64,000 bases of DNA, taken from NCBI GenBank assembly GCA_965223105.1, contig OZ244987.1, forward strand, positions 558,001 through 622,000, read 5' to 3'. Position numbers and translations under genes: made by a program. Position 1 is the stretch's first letter. Each line of letters opens with the position of its first letter. The stretch comes from JABDMH01 sp965223105. Lineage in GTDB: Bacteria > Bacteroidota > Bacteroidia > Chitinophagales > Saprospiraceae. Of this stretch, positions 1 to 10,012 are shown one piece after another. Below the pieces are notes generated by a model. It made no database searches. It worked only from the letters and a program-made list of their open reading frames with translations, and was not told where the DNA came from.

Positions 1-2
1 GA

Positions 3-2708
3 TCGGTAAACACCGTATCGAGTGCTGATCTTGGCAGTCAATCCATTACTTCAGCCGGACAGGCTCTGTCTGGTAGGGTGCCGGGTGTACAGATTATTCA
101 AGGGTCAGCCCAACCCGGAAAAGACAATCCGGTGATCCAGATCCGTGGTGTGAGTACCATACGTACCAGTGTGGGTGCACAGAATGAGGATACGGCTCCT
201 TTGGTGATTGTAGATGGAATACAGAGCACTTTGAATGATGTGCATCCGCAGGATATTGAAAGCATCTCGGTAATCAAGGATGCCTCATCGGCTGCTATTT
301 ATGGTGCCAGGGCAGGAAATGGAGTCATATTAATTACTACGAAGCGAGGGAAGAATGCCCGGCCCAAGATTTCGCTTAATTCCTATTATGGATGGCAAAG
401 TCCCACCTACATCCCGGAGACACTTAATCCCTACGAATATGCTCTGTTGAGAAATGAAAGCCGAACCAATGTTGGTCGAGAGCCTGACTATGATGCGGAA
501 ACACTGGAGTGGTTCAGGAATTATAAACACGAGAGTTGGGCCGATTTTATTTATGAGAAAGGAGTCCCACTTATGAACCATCATATTTCTGTATCGGGTG
601 GAAATGAAAACGTGCGATATATGGTATCCGGAGGATTTCAGGATCACGAAGGCGTGCTCATCAATACCAATTCTCAACAGTACAACATCCGGTCTAATGT
701 AGATGTGACCGTCTCGGATAAGGTACGGGCTGGACTCAATCTTTCTGCCAGTTTTATGGACAATGTCCAACCCACGGTTGGCTTCCCAAATTTTGGTGCC
801 ACCATGTTGGTGCGTAATGCAATCAGACACCCTCCGTTTGCATTGGTAGAAGGCGTTATCCAACCTGATGGGTACTATTCGAGAGGTACAGCTGGTATTG
901 CCCTGCACAGTGGAATTACCTTGGCTGACGCAGTCGTGGGAGGTATGGACAATGAAAAGATCTACCGTGCCACTCCCAGCCTTTATTTTGAATATGAGCC
1001 TGCGACCAACCTTGTGCTTAAAGCATCGGGTTCAGTATTTATTCAGAGTGGAAGAACTTCTGCCTTTGCTGCACCATATCTTGTGTCTGACGGGGTTACG
1101 CTAACTCCCAGAAATGGCATTGGCCAATTGACAGAGACGAGTGATATTGCCACCACCACTCTTTTTGAAGCGACGGCAAATTACACCAAGCAATTCGGAA
1201 AATCTCAGGTTTCAGCGCTACTCGGCTTCAGTGATCAAACCTTCGAAAGCGATTTTCTAAGAGGTCGCAGCCAAGGCTATCCGAGCGCTGCGGTGCAAAA
1301 ATTAGATGCGGGTGCGATTTCTCCTACTGTCTTTGGCAGCGGACAAGAATGGGCTCTAAGATCTGGATTTGGACGACTGGGTTACACCTATGATGATAGG
1401 TACCTGATGGAATTTAATATCAGGTACGATGGATCATCTCGCTTTGGACCAAATAATCGTTGGGGTGTATTTCCATCTTTATCCTTGGGTTGGAGAATGA
1501 GCGAAGAACCCTTTATGCAAGACGTTGATTTTATTGATAATCTGAAACTTCGTGCCAACTGGGGTCAATTGGGAAATCAGAATATCGGAAATTATCGGCA
1601 TGTATCTACAATTGCTCTGGATCAGGCTTACATATTTAATAACGCAGTAGCACCAGGCGCAGCGGCTACTTCAATCAGCAATCCGGACATCCAATGGGAA
1701 ACCACAACCATGACAGATGTTGGCGTTGATGTGGGTTTATTTAACAACCGGGTTTCACTTGAAGCCGATTATTACGTCAAAATAACTGATAATATTCTGT
1801 TGACACCCCCAGTGCCATTGACCCTGGGCAATTTGTCACCACCGGCACAAAATCAGGGTAAAGTGCAAAATAAGGGATTTGAGTTGCTCGTCAATTATTT
1901 GGGCAATGTTGGAACTGAATTTAATTATACCATATCAGTCAATTGGGGGCATAACGATAATGAGGTCCTTGAGCTTGATAAAGAATTTATTGCTGCTAAT
2001 AAGATCATTACCACAGTTGGTAAACCCATCAGTTCGTACTATGGACACCGGATACTTGGTATTTTTTCAAGTGATGAAGAAGCACAGAATGTCGATAAAT
2101 ATGGCGTGCAGCCTGGTGGTGCTACCCATGCCGCTGGTGATTATATTTACGCCGATGAAAATGGCGACGGTGTTGTTAATGCCGATGATAGAGTGATCAT
2201 TGGTAATACCAATATCAGGAATACGGTGGGAGGTGGAGTCACCTTGAGTTTTAAGGGATTCGATTTTAGAGCGATGTTCCAGGGGGTGATTGGTAGGGAT
2301 ATTGAAGATGGTGTTTTTGGTACAGACGGCCTGCGTGGTGGAAGTAACCTGCTAAAAAGATTTTTGAACCGGTGGACACCAGAGAATCAGGATACTAAGG
2401 TCCCTAGAGTCGCAGCAGGGGTGAAATACAATAATTCGCTCTTTGTTGGACCTGCCCTCAGCTTTCACATTAACAATGCTTCATACGTGCGAATGAAGCA
2501 CATTGAATTGGGATATACGCTGCCGCTAAACCTGGTCGATAAAGCTGGTTTTTCCAATGTCAGGTTTTATCTGGCCGGGCAGAATCTCTTAACCTTTACC
2601 GACTTTGTAGAAGGATTTGATCCGGAAGATGCCTTGCAGTTTAATGATGTCAACGACAGCTATCCGCAAGCAAAGACAATATCCTTGGGTATTAATTTGG
2701 GTTTTTAA
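3..2708 (+). CDS. SusC-family TonB-dependent outer-membrane receptor, 5' end outside window
   Basis: The frame is open from base 3, so the signal peptide, any STN domain and the carboxypeptidase-like domain lie upstream of the window. What remains starts in the TonB plug (ALSGRVPGVQI, then the SusC-type IKDASSAAIYGARAGNG at about 260-330) and runs through a long beta barrel to a C-terminal aromatic residue (NLGF). Such proteins form a ligand-gated channel capped by SusD and import oligosaccharides with TonB energy. The SusD gene starts 19 bp downstream, so they form one transcription unit. The following sulfatases and GH78 suggest that the cargo is a sulfated rhamnose-containing oligosaccharide; this is inference from context. 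Confidence 0.95.
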   Translation, partial: SVNTVSSADLGSQSITSAGQALSGRVPGVQIIQGSAQPGKDNPVIQIRGVSTIRTSVGAQNEDTAPLVIVDGIQSTLNDVHPQDIESISVIKDASSAAIYGARAGNGVILITTKRGKNARPKISLNSYYGWQSPTYIPETLNPYEYALLRNESRTNVGREPDYDAETLEWFRNYKHESWADFIYEKGVPLMNHHISVSGGNENVRYMVSGGFQDHEGVLINTNSQQYNIRSNVDVTVSDKVRAGLNLSASFMDNVQPTVGFPNFGATMLVRNAIRHPPFALVEGVIQPDGYYSRGTAGIALHSGITLADAVVGGMDNEKIYRATPSLYFEYEPATNLVLKASGSVFIQSGRTSAFAAPYLVSDGVTLTPRNGIGQLTETSDIATTTLFEATANYTKQFGKSQVSALLGFSDQTFESDFLRGRSQGYPSAAVQKLDAGAISPTVFGSGQEWALRSGFGRLGYTYDDRYLMEFNIRYDGSSRFGPNNRWGVFPSLSLGWRMSEEPFMQDVDFIDNLKLRANWGQLGNQNIGNYRHVSTIALDQAYIFNNAVAPGAAATSISNPDIQWETTTMTDVGVDVGLFNNRVSLEADYYVKITDNILLTPPVPLTLGNLSPPAQNQGKVQNKGFELLVNYLGNVGTEFNYTISVNWGHNDNEVLELDKEFIAANKIITTVGKPISSYYGHRILGIFSSDEEAQNVDKYGVQPGGATHAAGDYIYADENGDGVVNADDRVIIGNTNIRNTVGGGVTLSFKGFDFRAMFQGVIGRDIEDGVFGTDGLRGGSNLLKRFLNRWTPENQDTKVPRVAAGVKYNNSLFVGPALSFHINNASYVRMKHIELGYTLPLNLVDKAGFSNVRFYLAGQNLLTFTDFVEGFDPEDALQFNDVNDSYPQAKTISLGINLGF

Positions 2709-2727
2709 CTGATTAAAGTCATAGAAA

Positions 2728-4176
2728 ATGAAAAATATATATATAGTTTTTTTGACATTATTTCTACTTTTCGGTTGTGATGATCTGGATCGGTTTCCAC
2801 TTTCAACCTTAAGTGAAGCTACCTTCTGGCAAACAGCTGATGATGCGACCTTGGCCGTGAATGGCGTATACAATGTGCTTGCCGACAATAATATGTACCG
2901 GGATTTCTTTATTCAGACGGATGCTATTGCCAACAATATGCTTTCTGCCTATTCGTTTGATGGATTTTTAGAAATTAGTGAAAACCGGGGATGGGATGCT
3001 TCCAGTCCTGTACCCAGAGCTTTTTGGGCGAAAGCCTTTGAAGGTATCGTGAGGGCCAATGAAGTCATTGTCCGCATCGATGAAATCGAAATGGATAATG
3101 AACTTAGGAATAGAATTCTTGGAGAAGCTCACTTTCTTAGAGCACTCTTCTATTTCCATTTAAGTAACCTTTGGGGAGATGTACCTCTGATTCAAGGCTT
3201 ACAGAAGGTCGGTGAAGAGGCACTTGTTTCGCGCGATCCCAAGGCTTCGGTTGTTGCCGCAATATTTCAGGATCTGGACTTTGCCGTCAATAACCTACCA
3301 GAGTCATACCCCAGTAGTGACCTGGGTCGGGTTACCAAAGGTGCAGCTTTGGCACTGAAGTCCAGGGTACACTTGTATGAGGAACAATATGCAGACGTGA
3401 TCTCGACAGTAAACATGGTCACTCAATTAGGCTACGATTTGGTACCCATGGAACAATGGCCCGACCAATTTCTTCCGGAGGGGGAGAACAACGAAATAGA
3501 ATCCATTTTTGAAGTACAATTTACTGGAAATACAGGTAGTGGTACGGGAAGTAATTTTAATGGCAATGCGGGAATTCCACAGATTACTGGTGGAGGGTTG
3601 TACCCAACTCAGGATTTAGTAGAAGCATATGAAGAAGGTGATCCGAGATTGTCCTGGACAGTATTATTACCGGGCGAGGAATTTGCCGGAGTGATATTCA
3701 GCCCCGGGGGCCAGGACAGCAACTTTGGTCAGACAGGATTTGCCCGGAAAAAAGGTGTGATCCCTCAACCTAATATAGGAGGGGAAGGAGATCAGAACGC
3801 CGTCGTAATACGCTACGCAGAGATGCTGCTAAACTTGGCTGAAGCTGAAAATGAACTGAATGGACCGGCTGGAGCATATGCTCCTATGAATAAGGTCCGC
3901 AGCCGGGTCGGATTACCTGAGTTAGCCACCGGAATGACCAAAGATGAGATGCGTGAGGCTATTAAACACGAAAGAAGAGTTGAGCTAGCTTTCGAGGGAT
4001 TGTATTACTTTGATTTGTTGCGCTGGGGACCAGCTGATATGCAGGCAGCTATGGAGAGTGTAGTAAATGTTCCTGGGCATGCACGTTACTTTGATATGAG
4101 GGTCATGTTGTGGCCCGTACCGCAGACTGAACTGGATGTAAATCCAAATTTACTGCCCCAAAATCCCGGGTGGTAA
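2728..4176 (+). CDS. SusD/RagB-family surface glycan-binding lipoprotein
   Basis: A 482-residue protein with a lipoprotein signal (hydrophobic core, then LLFGC with lipidated Cys17) followed by DDLDRFP, a typical SusD N-terminus. Family hallmarks include the early TLSEATFWQTADDA segment, a helical TPR-like middle (LGEAHFLRALFYFHLSNLWGDVPL), and a C-terminal region with RYAEMLLNLAEAENEL and KHERRVELAFEGLYYFDLLRWG. The end, NLLPQNPGW, is the usual SusD terminus. It pairs with the SusC just upstream as the lid of the outer-membrane importer. A strong intrinsic terminator follows at 4202-4237, so the enzyme genes downstream probably have their own promoter or rely on readthrough. Confidence 0.95.
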   Translation: MKNIYIVFLTLFLLFGCDDLDRFPLSTLSEATFWQTADDATLAVNGVYNVLADNNMYRDFFIQTDAIANNMLSAYSFDGFLEISENRGWDASSPVPRAFWAKAFEGIVRANEVIVRIDEIEMDNELRNRILGEAHFLRALFYFHLSNLWGDVPLIQGLQKVGEEALVSRDPKASVVAAIFQDLDFAVNNLPESYPSSDLGRVTKGAALALKSRVHLYEEQYADVISTVNMVTQLGYDLVPMEQWPDQFLPEGENNEIESIFEVQFTGNTGSGTGSNFNGNAGIPQITGGGLYPTQDLVEAYEEGDPRLSWTVLLPGEEFAGVIFSPGGQDSNFGQTGFARKKGVIPQPNIGGEGDQNAVVIRYAEMLLNLAEAENELNGPAGAYAPMNKVRSRVGLPELATGMTKDEMREAIKHERRVELAFEGLYYFDLLRWGPADMQAAMESVVNVPGHARYFDMRVMLWPVPQTELDVNPNLLPQNPGW

Positions 4177-4201
4177 GTATTTATTTTGGACGATCTAATG
4201 T

Positions 4202-4237
4202 GGGCTGGTTCATACTTTCTTTGAATCAGCCCTTTTT
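4202..4237 (+). terminator. Intrinsic terminator after the SusC/SusD pair
   Basis: GGGCTGGTTC (4202-4211) pairs with GAATCAGCCC (4223-4232) through one G-T wobble, with an 11-nt loop, and is followed by five T. It lies 26 bp after the SusD stop and separates the importer from the sulfatase-GH78-sulfatase genes. The rest of 4238-4455 holds nothing recognisable. Confidence 0.75.
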
Positions 4238-4455
4238 CAGTTTTTCCGGTGTGAAGTCTGACGATTTTGTAGCGGAACTTGTTCAAAAAGTCAGTTGACT
4301 GTTGATGATTTGTTTGAGAAAAAATAGAAGGTTTAGTTTCGTTCAAGAACTGCACTTTTGATCTGAACCCTATGGAACTGGCTCTGCCTGGTGAGGAAAA
4401 GAGACAAATTAGAGACTGATTTTATTGACGGATGTTGAAGAAAAAAGCTTAATAC

Positions 4456-5835
4456 ATGAGAAAACATGCGGCGATAATGATAGCTGTCGTATTTGTCATC
4501 TTTTGTTCGAAGTGCAAATACGATGATCAGCGGAAACCCAACATCATATTCATTCTTACTGATGATCAGCGGTGGGATGCTTTGGGATATGCAGGCAATC
4601 CTATTATTCAGACACCAAACATGGATAGCATGGCGAAGTCTGGTCTCTATTTTAAGAATGCCTTCGTAACAACACCCATTTGCGCGGCCAGCAGGGCTTC
4701 CTTATTAACCGGGTTATTTGAGCGGACCCATGATTATACTTTCGGAAAGCCAAATCTGAAGGACCAGTATATGTTTGAGAGTTATCCCTACCTATTGAGA
4801 AAAGCTGGCTATAAAACCGGCTTTGTGGGTAAGTTTGGTGTCAAGGTGAACGAAGGCATCCTTGATTCAATGTTTGATTCGACCGTGTTGACTAGGTATC
4901 CGTACTTTCAGGAGGTGGAGGGCAAGCAGGTGCATTTGGCGGATATCAACGGTGATCATGCCATTGATTTTATTACATCAAATAGCGATCAACCGTTTTG
5001 TCTATCGCTGTCCTTTTGGTCTCCTCATGCTGATGATGGAGCTGAGGAGCAATACTTTTGGCCAGATTACAGCGACAGTTTATACAGGCAACAAAAAATA
5101 CCTGTTTCCGAAACCGCTGATCCGGCTTTTTTTGATGCACTCCCGGACTTTCTAAAGACGACCATGAACCGAAAAAGATGGTATTGGCGATATGACACCC
5201 CAGAAAAATATCAGAGAATGGTTAAGGGATATTATAGAATGATCAGTACAGTAGACCGTGTGATTGGTCGAATTCAGCATACCCTTGAAGAAGTAGGGGT
5301 GTCGGAGCGCACTATAATTATCTTGATGGGAGATAATGGTTATTTTCTGGGTGAACGTGGCTATGCTGGCAAGTGGTTATTGCACGAACCCTCGATAAGA
5401 GTGCCTTTGATATTGTATGATCCCAGCCAGCCAAAATCTTCGCGAGGCAGGATCTTGGATGAGATGGTCCTTAATGTGGATGTCACCCCGACTATCCTCC
5501 AATTGGCCGGCGTAGATATACCGGCAAGGTATCAAGGAAAGAGTCTAACTGCCTTTTATGGGCTATCTCTGGAAAATTGGCGTTCATCGATATTCTTAGA
5601 ACATCGTCTGGAAAATAGACCAGTGCTTTTACTGAAGACGGAAGGGTATCGGGACGATACCTGGAAATATATCAGGTATGATGATCATCCTGATTTTACC
5701 GAATTATACAACCACAAGGAAGATCCACAAGAAAGACATAACCTGGCCTATGATGACGATTATCGTCAGATTTTGAAACATTGTAAAACTGCTTGTGATT
5801 CGATCGTACATAAATTATTATCCGACAGATTGTGA
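4456..5835 (+). CDS. Formylglycine-dependent sulfatase, lipoprotein
   Basis: A 459-residue S1-family (alkaline-phosphatase fold) sulfatase. PNIIFILTDDQRWDALG carries the metal-binding Asp pair. PICAASRASLLTG is the C-x-A-S-R formylglycine signature (Cys76, Arg80); this Cys form needs an anaerobic-type or FGE-type maturase, neither of which is in the window. LMGDNGYFLGERG with a downstream Lys is the second metal/substrate region. An N-terminal hydrophobic stretch ends in FVIFC, so the protein is probably a lipoprotein facing the periplasm or surface. It lies between SusD and the GH78 gene in one orientation, consistent with removing sulfate esters from a rhamnose-containing glycan. The exact substrate position cannot be deduced. 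Confidence 0.92.
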   Translation: MRKHAAIMIAVVFVIFCSKCKYDDQRKPNIIFILTDDQRWDALGYAGNPIIQTPNMDSMAKSGLYFKNAFVTTPICAASRASLLTGLFERTHDYTFGKPNLKDQYMFESYPYLLRKAGYKTGFVGKFGVKVNEGILDSMFDSTVLTRYPYFQEVEGKQVHLADINGDHAIDFITSNSDQPFCLSLSFWSPHADDGAEEQYFWPDYSDSLYRQQKIPVSETADPAFFDALPDFLKTTMNRKRWYWRYDTPEKYQRMVKGYYRMISTVDRVIGRIQHTLEEVGVSERTIIILMGDNGYFLGERGYAGKWLLHEPSIRVPLILYDPSQPKSSRGRILDEMVLNVDVTPTILQLAGVDIPARYQGKSLTAFYGLSLENWRSSIFLEHRLENRPVLLLKTEGYRDDTWKYIRYDDHPDFTELYNHKEDPQERHNLAYDDDYRQILKHCKTACDSIVHKLLSDRL

Positions 5836-5917
5836 ATAAAATGAAAGAAGACTCCAGATGATATCATACATTTCATCGCTTAAAGGATGAGTCGAATTCG
5901 AAGAATTTCTTTGTACA

Positions 5918-8356
5918 ATGAAATGCAATATAATCTCCTCAAAATATAAGGTAGTAATTTTGTTTGCAGTGATGGTCGCTTGTGGAAGAACCCCCGAAAG
6001 TGTGAAAAGCGATATTTTTCAGGAACCAAGGTCTGCCGGATGGATACAGGATGGTCGACCATTGCCTGACCACGACTCTCTATTTTATCTGGATCGGCCA
6101 GCGCCATTATTTCGCAAGGAGTTTATGCTGACAAATGAAATACAAGATGCCAGACTCTTTATTACAGCTGCGGGATATTACCAGGCTTTGGTAAACGGAA
6201 TTCCAACTGGAGCAGTTGTTCTTGACCCTGCATGGACCGATTACAGCAAGAGAATTTACTACACAGAATACAACGTCACATCTTTGGTGAATTTGGGTGA
6301 CAATTGTTTGGCTGTAACACTGGGCAATGGCTTTTATAACCCTTTGCCACTTCGAAAGTGGGGACGCAGGAATCTAAGAAAAGATCTCAAGGTTGGGAAA
6401 CCAACTTTTATAGCCAAACTTGTACTTCGATACCAGAATGGTGAATCGGAAGTAATAGTATCCGATAATTCCTGGAAATATGCTTATGGTCCGGTGGTGA
6501 GGAATAGTGTGTATCTGGGTGTTGTTTACGATGCGCGAAGGGAAATAGAACGATGGAATATGCCTGGCTTCGACGATAGTGAGTGGGAATTTGTGAATCA
6601 GGGACAGGGTCCTGGTGGCGTACTCCAGGAGGCATTTTTCCCTTCCACTCAGATAACAAAAGAAATAAAACCAGTGGAAATATATGCTCCTAGGCCAGGC
6701 ATTTGGATGGCAGATATGGGTGTGAATTTCACTGGTACCTACAATATGAAACTGTCTGGTGATCCTGGGGATACCATTATATTTAGATTTGGTGAACGCG
6801 TCTATGATGACGGCACTTTAAATCCAATGACCAGTGTCATTGGGCAGATTAAAAAGAAGGGAACGGGTGGCCCGGGAGCTCCAGACATTGCCTGGCAAAC
6901 CGACAGCTATATTTTTGGCGATAAAAGTGCACCTTGGTTCAGTCCGGAATTTACCTATCACACCTATCGTTACATGGAAATCGCCGGCATGGCAACCAAA
7001 CCTCAAATTCAAGATATTACGGGATTATTTATGCATGCAGATGTAGTCAGGAATAATAGTTTTTCCTGCTCTTCAGAACTTCTGAATTCGATACAGGACG
7101 TGACTCGGAGAACTTTTCTGGCTAATCTGATTGGTGTGCAGTCGGATTGTCCCTCACGGGAGAAATTTGGTTACGGAGGTGATCTGAATGCCACCAGTGA
7201 AGCTTTTATTTACAATTTTGATATGCAATCGTTTTACCGGAAAACCATCTATGATTGGGTGGATGCTATGAATGACACCGGATTTGTAGACACGGCACCA
7301 TTCGTCGGTATCCAATATTGTGGCCTCAGTTGGGAATCAGCCTTCCTCACCACCCAATATTACCTTTACCTCTATTATAATGATACAGCAATTATCCGTG
7401 AACTCTATGATCTAGACAACCAGTGGATGGAAAAAGTGGCAAGTATTCATCCAGAAGGGGTGGTAGATCAGGGATTGAGTGACCACGAATCACTTGAACC
7501 TGTGCCGGTAGAGCTGACTGGCACCGGCCACTATTTGCAGTGTGCCCGTATCATGAAAACCTTTGCAACAGTCATGGAAGACAATAAGAATGAAGCGAAG
7601 TATGCGAAACTTGCTGCCCATTTACAAGATCTGATCAGAGATGAGTTTTGGGAGAAACCGGTGACAAAAGATATCAACAAGCAAACGTTATTTGCAACCT
7701 TACTTTATCATGGAATCATACCGGATGAAGATTTGGAGGCAGCCGCTGATTCATTGTTATCAGCAGTACTAGGTGGTCCTGCGGGTCATTTTACCACCGG
7801 TATATTTGGTACTAAGTATGTACTGGAAACACTATCGCGATATATCTCACCCCAAAAAGTGTTTGACATTGTCAACAGCACCGTTTACCCGGGCTGGGGC
7901 CACATGATCGATAGGGGAGCTACAACCATTTGGGAAACCTGGAAAGAAAGTGATGATACCTATTCAAATTGCCATCCGATGTTCGGTACAGTCACGGAAT
8001 GGTACTACCGGTGGTTAGGTGGGGTTCGCCCCGATCCAGATGAGCCGGGTTTCAAATCTTTCTTTCTGACCCCTTTCATTCCGGATGGTCTTGAGTTTGC
8101 TCAATGTACTTATCATACTCCAAGGGGAGAGATCGTCTCTAACTGGAAAAAGGAACCGCAGCAAAAACAATTCGAGATTTCTGTTCCCGAGGGAAGCATC
8201 GCAAAAGTCACTTTACCCATGGATCACTCTCAAATAATAGAGATCAATACGAGAGACCATCCCAGAGACTCTGAGAAGATTCAAGGCCTGCAGACGGGAC
8301 AATTCGAATTAAGTGCAGGAAATTATTCTATTTCGATTTCTTCTGTCAATGACTGA
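5918..8356 (+). CDS. GH78 alpha-L-rhamnosidase, lipoprotein
   Basis: An 812-residue protein with a lipoprotein signal (VMVAC, Cys22). The order of parts fits bacterial GH78 enzymes: N-terminal beta domains (PAPLFRKEF, AGYYQALVNG, then WTDYSKRIYYTEYNVT), a central beta domain, and an (alpha/alpha)6 catalytic barrel. The motif SDCPSREKFGYGGD (about 408-421) corresponds to the family DCPQRDER-GW-GD region, and ATTIWETWKESDD followed by FGTVTEWYYRWLGG to the conserved general-base region. A C-terminal beta domain follows (SNWKKEPQQKQFEISVP). It hydrolyses terminal alpha-L-rhamnose. The sulfatases on both sides suggest that sulfated rhamnosides are exposed stepwise. Confidence 0.92.
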   Translation: MKCNIISSKYKVVILFAVMVACGRTPESVKSDIFQEPRSAGWIQDGRPLPDHDSLFYLDRPAPLFRKEFMLTNEIQDARLFITAAGYYQALVNGIPTGAVVLDPAWTDYSKRIYYTEYNVTSLVNLGDNCLAVTLGNGFYNPLPLRKWGRRNLRKDLKVGKPTFIAKLVLRYQNGESEVIVSDNSWKYAYGPVVRNSVYLGVVYDARREIERWNMPGFDDSEWEFVNQGQGPGGVLQEAFFPSTQITKEIKPVEIYAPRPGIWMADMGVNFTGTYNMKLSGDPGDTIIFRFGERVYDDGTLNPMTSVIGQIKKKGTGGPGAPDIAWQTDSYIFGDKSAPWFSPEFTYHTYRYMEIAGMATKPQIQDITGLFMHADVVRNNSFSCSSELLNSIQDVTRRTFLANLIGVQSDCPSREKFGYGGDLNATSEAFIYNFDMQSFYRKTIYDWVDAMNDTGFVDTAPFVGIQYCGLSWESAFLTTQYYLYLYYNDTAIIRELYDLDNQWMEKVASIHPEGVVDQGLSDHESLEPVPVELTGTGHYLQCARIMKTFATVMEDNKNEAKYAKLAAHLQDLIRDEFWEKPVTKDINKQTLFATLLYHGIIPDEDLEAAADSLLSAVLGGPAGHFTTGIFGTKYVLETLSRYISPQKVFDIVNSTVYPGWGHMIDRGATTIWETWKESDDTYSNCHPMFGTVTEWYYRWLGGVRPDPDEPGFKSFFLTPFIPDGLEFAQCTYHTPRGEIVSNWKKEPQQKQFEISVPEGSIAKVTLPMDHSQIIEINTRDHPRDSEKIQGLQTGQFELSAGNYSISISSVND

Positions 8357-8473
8357 TCTTCATCATGGTGATTACAAAGAAACTTTTACAGATAATATTT
8401 AATATTTTTTACGGAAAATATGGTGATGTGGAAATTGCCAGCGGTATTTTATGATCACAATCTGTTAGGTGCA

Positions 8474-9919
8474 ATGAAACCGGGTTCGCTACTCCTCATT
8501 ATATTGGGATTTATTGGCTGGCAATGGAGCTGTCAACATTCATCAGAGAATGGGCCAGCTTATGAACCACTAAATGTTTTACTTATTACTGCCGACGATT
8601 TGAATTATAGCTCGGTGGGTGCTTACGGATGTACGATTTCGGATATCACCCCCAATATAGACAGGTTAGCTCAGCAGGGTCTGCGGTTTACCGAAGCTTA
8701 TATGAATATTGCCATTTGTCAACCCAGCCGGCAATCGATGATGACGGGAAGATACCCTCACCGAAACGGGGCGATGGGTTTCGAACCGATTGATAGAAAT
8801 GTGCCCACCCTGCAAGAGCAATTAAGGGAAGCCGGATACCTAAATGCCATTATCGGCAAAGAAGAACATCTCAAACCGATGGACAAATTTTGTTGGGACT
8901 TTTGCATCCGGGAAGAAGATGTAGCTTCGGGTTTAGGGATCGGTAGAGATCCACATCTTTATTATCATTATACGGCCAAATTTCTGGCCAGGGCAAAGAA
9001 TGAGAACAAACCTTTTTTCTTAAACGCCAACGCCCATGATCCACACCGGCCGTTTGCCGGTAGCGACGAAGAGAAAAGGTATTGGAGTGCAGACTTACCT
9101 GAATTTTCTCGAAGGATATCTCCCGGCGAGGTTGCAGTGCCGGAATTTGTTTTTGATCTGCCCGAAGTTAGATTGGAAATGGCGGAATACTATACTTCGG
9201 TTTATCGATGTGATCAAGTCGTGGGTGCCATACTAAAAGCGTTGGATGAGAGTGGATTTGCCGAGCAGACCCTGGTTATGTTTGTCAGCGATAACGGTAT
9301 TTCTGTGCCCTTTTCCAAAGGCAACTGCTATCTCAACAGCAATAAAACACCCTGGATCATTAGATGGCCCGGGCAAATACCTCCGGGATCAGTGGATAGC
9401 ACCCACCTGATTTCCGGCATCGACTTTATGCCGACGATTCTTCATGCACTTCATCTTTCCAAAGTACCTGAAATGGATGGTTTTTCCTTTCTGCCCATAT
9501 TAAAGGGCCAAAAGCAAAAGAGAAGGGATGTTGTTTTTACGCAACTGCATAAATTGTTTTCTGGAAGTGAGTATCCCATGCGTTGTGTGGTGCAGGGAGA
9601 ATATGGATACATTGTTAATTTTTGGTCTGATGGCCACCATTATTTTACCGGCGATGCCCTGAGCGGCAGAACATTTAAAGCTATGCGAGAAGCCGCCAGG
9701 ACCAACGAAAAAATTGCCGAAAGGGTGAAATTGCTCAGCTACCGCATGGACGAAGAATTATACAATTTTAAAAATGATCCGGATGCCTTGGTCAATCTCA
9801 TTCATGATCCCAGTCTGGCGGAGGAGCAGCAACGGTTGAAGGATCTGCTTTATCGGGAGATGCAAAGAAGTAAAGACCCTCTGCGAGATGAGTTTATCGA
9901 GAGGTTCATGAAACAATAA
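8474..9919 (+). CDS. Formylglycine-dependent sulfatase, lipoprotein
   Basis: The start at 8474 gives a clean lipoprotein signal (MKPGSLLLIILGFIGWQWSC, Cys20); a frame opening at 8420 would put 18 polar residues before it. The 481-residue enzyme has VLLITADDLNYSSVGAYG (metal Asp pair) and the signature ICQPSRQSMMTGRYPHRNG (C-Q-P-S-R, Cys82 as formylglycine precursor). NANAHDPHRPF and FVSDNGISVPFSKGN give the other active-site residues. The C-terminal DEELYNFKNDPDALVNLIHDP is the usual sulfatase tail. It is clearly different from the sulfatase at 4456, so the two probably attack different sulfate positions of the same glycan. It ends the first PUL. Confidence 0.92.
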   Translation: MKPGSLLLIILGFIGWQWSCQHSSENGPAYEPLNVLLITADDLNYSSVGAYGCTISDITPNIDRLAQQGLRFTEAYMNIAICQPSRQSMMTGRYPHRNGAMGFEPIDRNVPTLQEQLREAGYLNAIIGKEEHLKPMDKFCWDFCIREEDVASGLGIGRDPHLYYHYTAKFLARAKNENKPFFLNANAHDPHRPFAGSDEEKRYWSADLPEFSRRISPGEVAVPEFVFDLPEVRLEMAEYYTSVYRCDQVVGAILKALDESGFAEQTLVMFVSDNGISVPFSKGNCYLNSNKTPWIIRWPGQIPPGSVDSTHLISGIDFMPTILHALHLSKVPEMDGFSFLPILKGQKQKRRDVVFTQLHKLFSGSEYPMRCVVQGEYGYIVNFWSDGHHYFTGDALSGRTFKAMREAARTNEKIAERVKLLSYRMDEELYNFKNDPDALVNLIHDPSLAEEQQRLKDLLYREMQRSKDPLRDEFIERFMKQ

Positions 9920-10012
9920 AGCTGGGATTGCAAGAGCTGTCAAATTTATTGCTGATCAATATCGAGGAAGTACGTATCCATTATTATTTCAAAAAAAACC
10001 TAAATCTGCGGT

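Noticed and set aside
330..908. A 192-codon minus-strand frame inside the first SusC gene
   Set aside because: It lies fully opposite a well-supported SusC plug/barrel region and has no family features, so it is a shadow frame.
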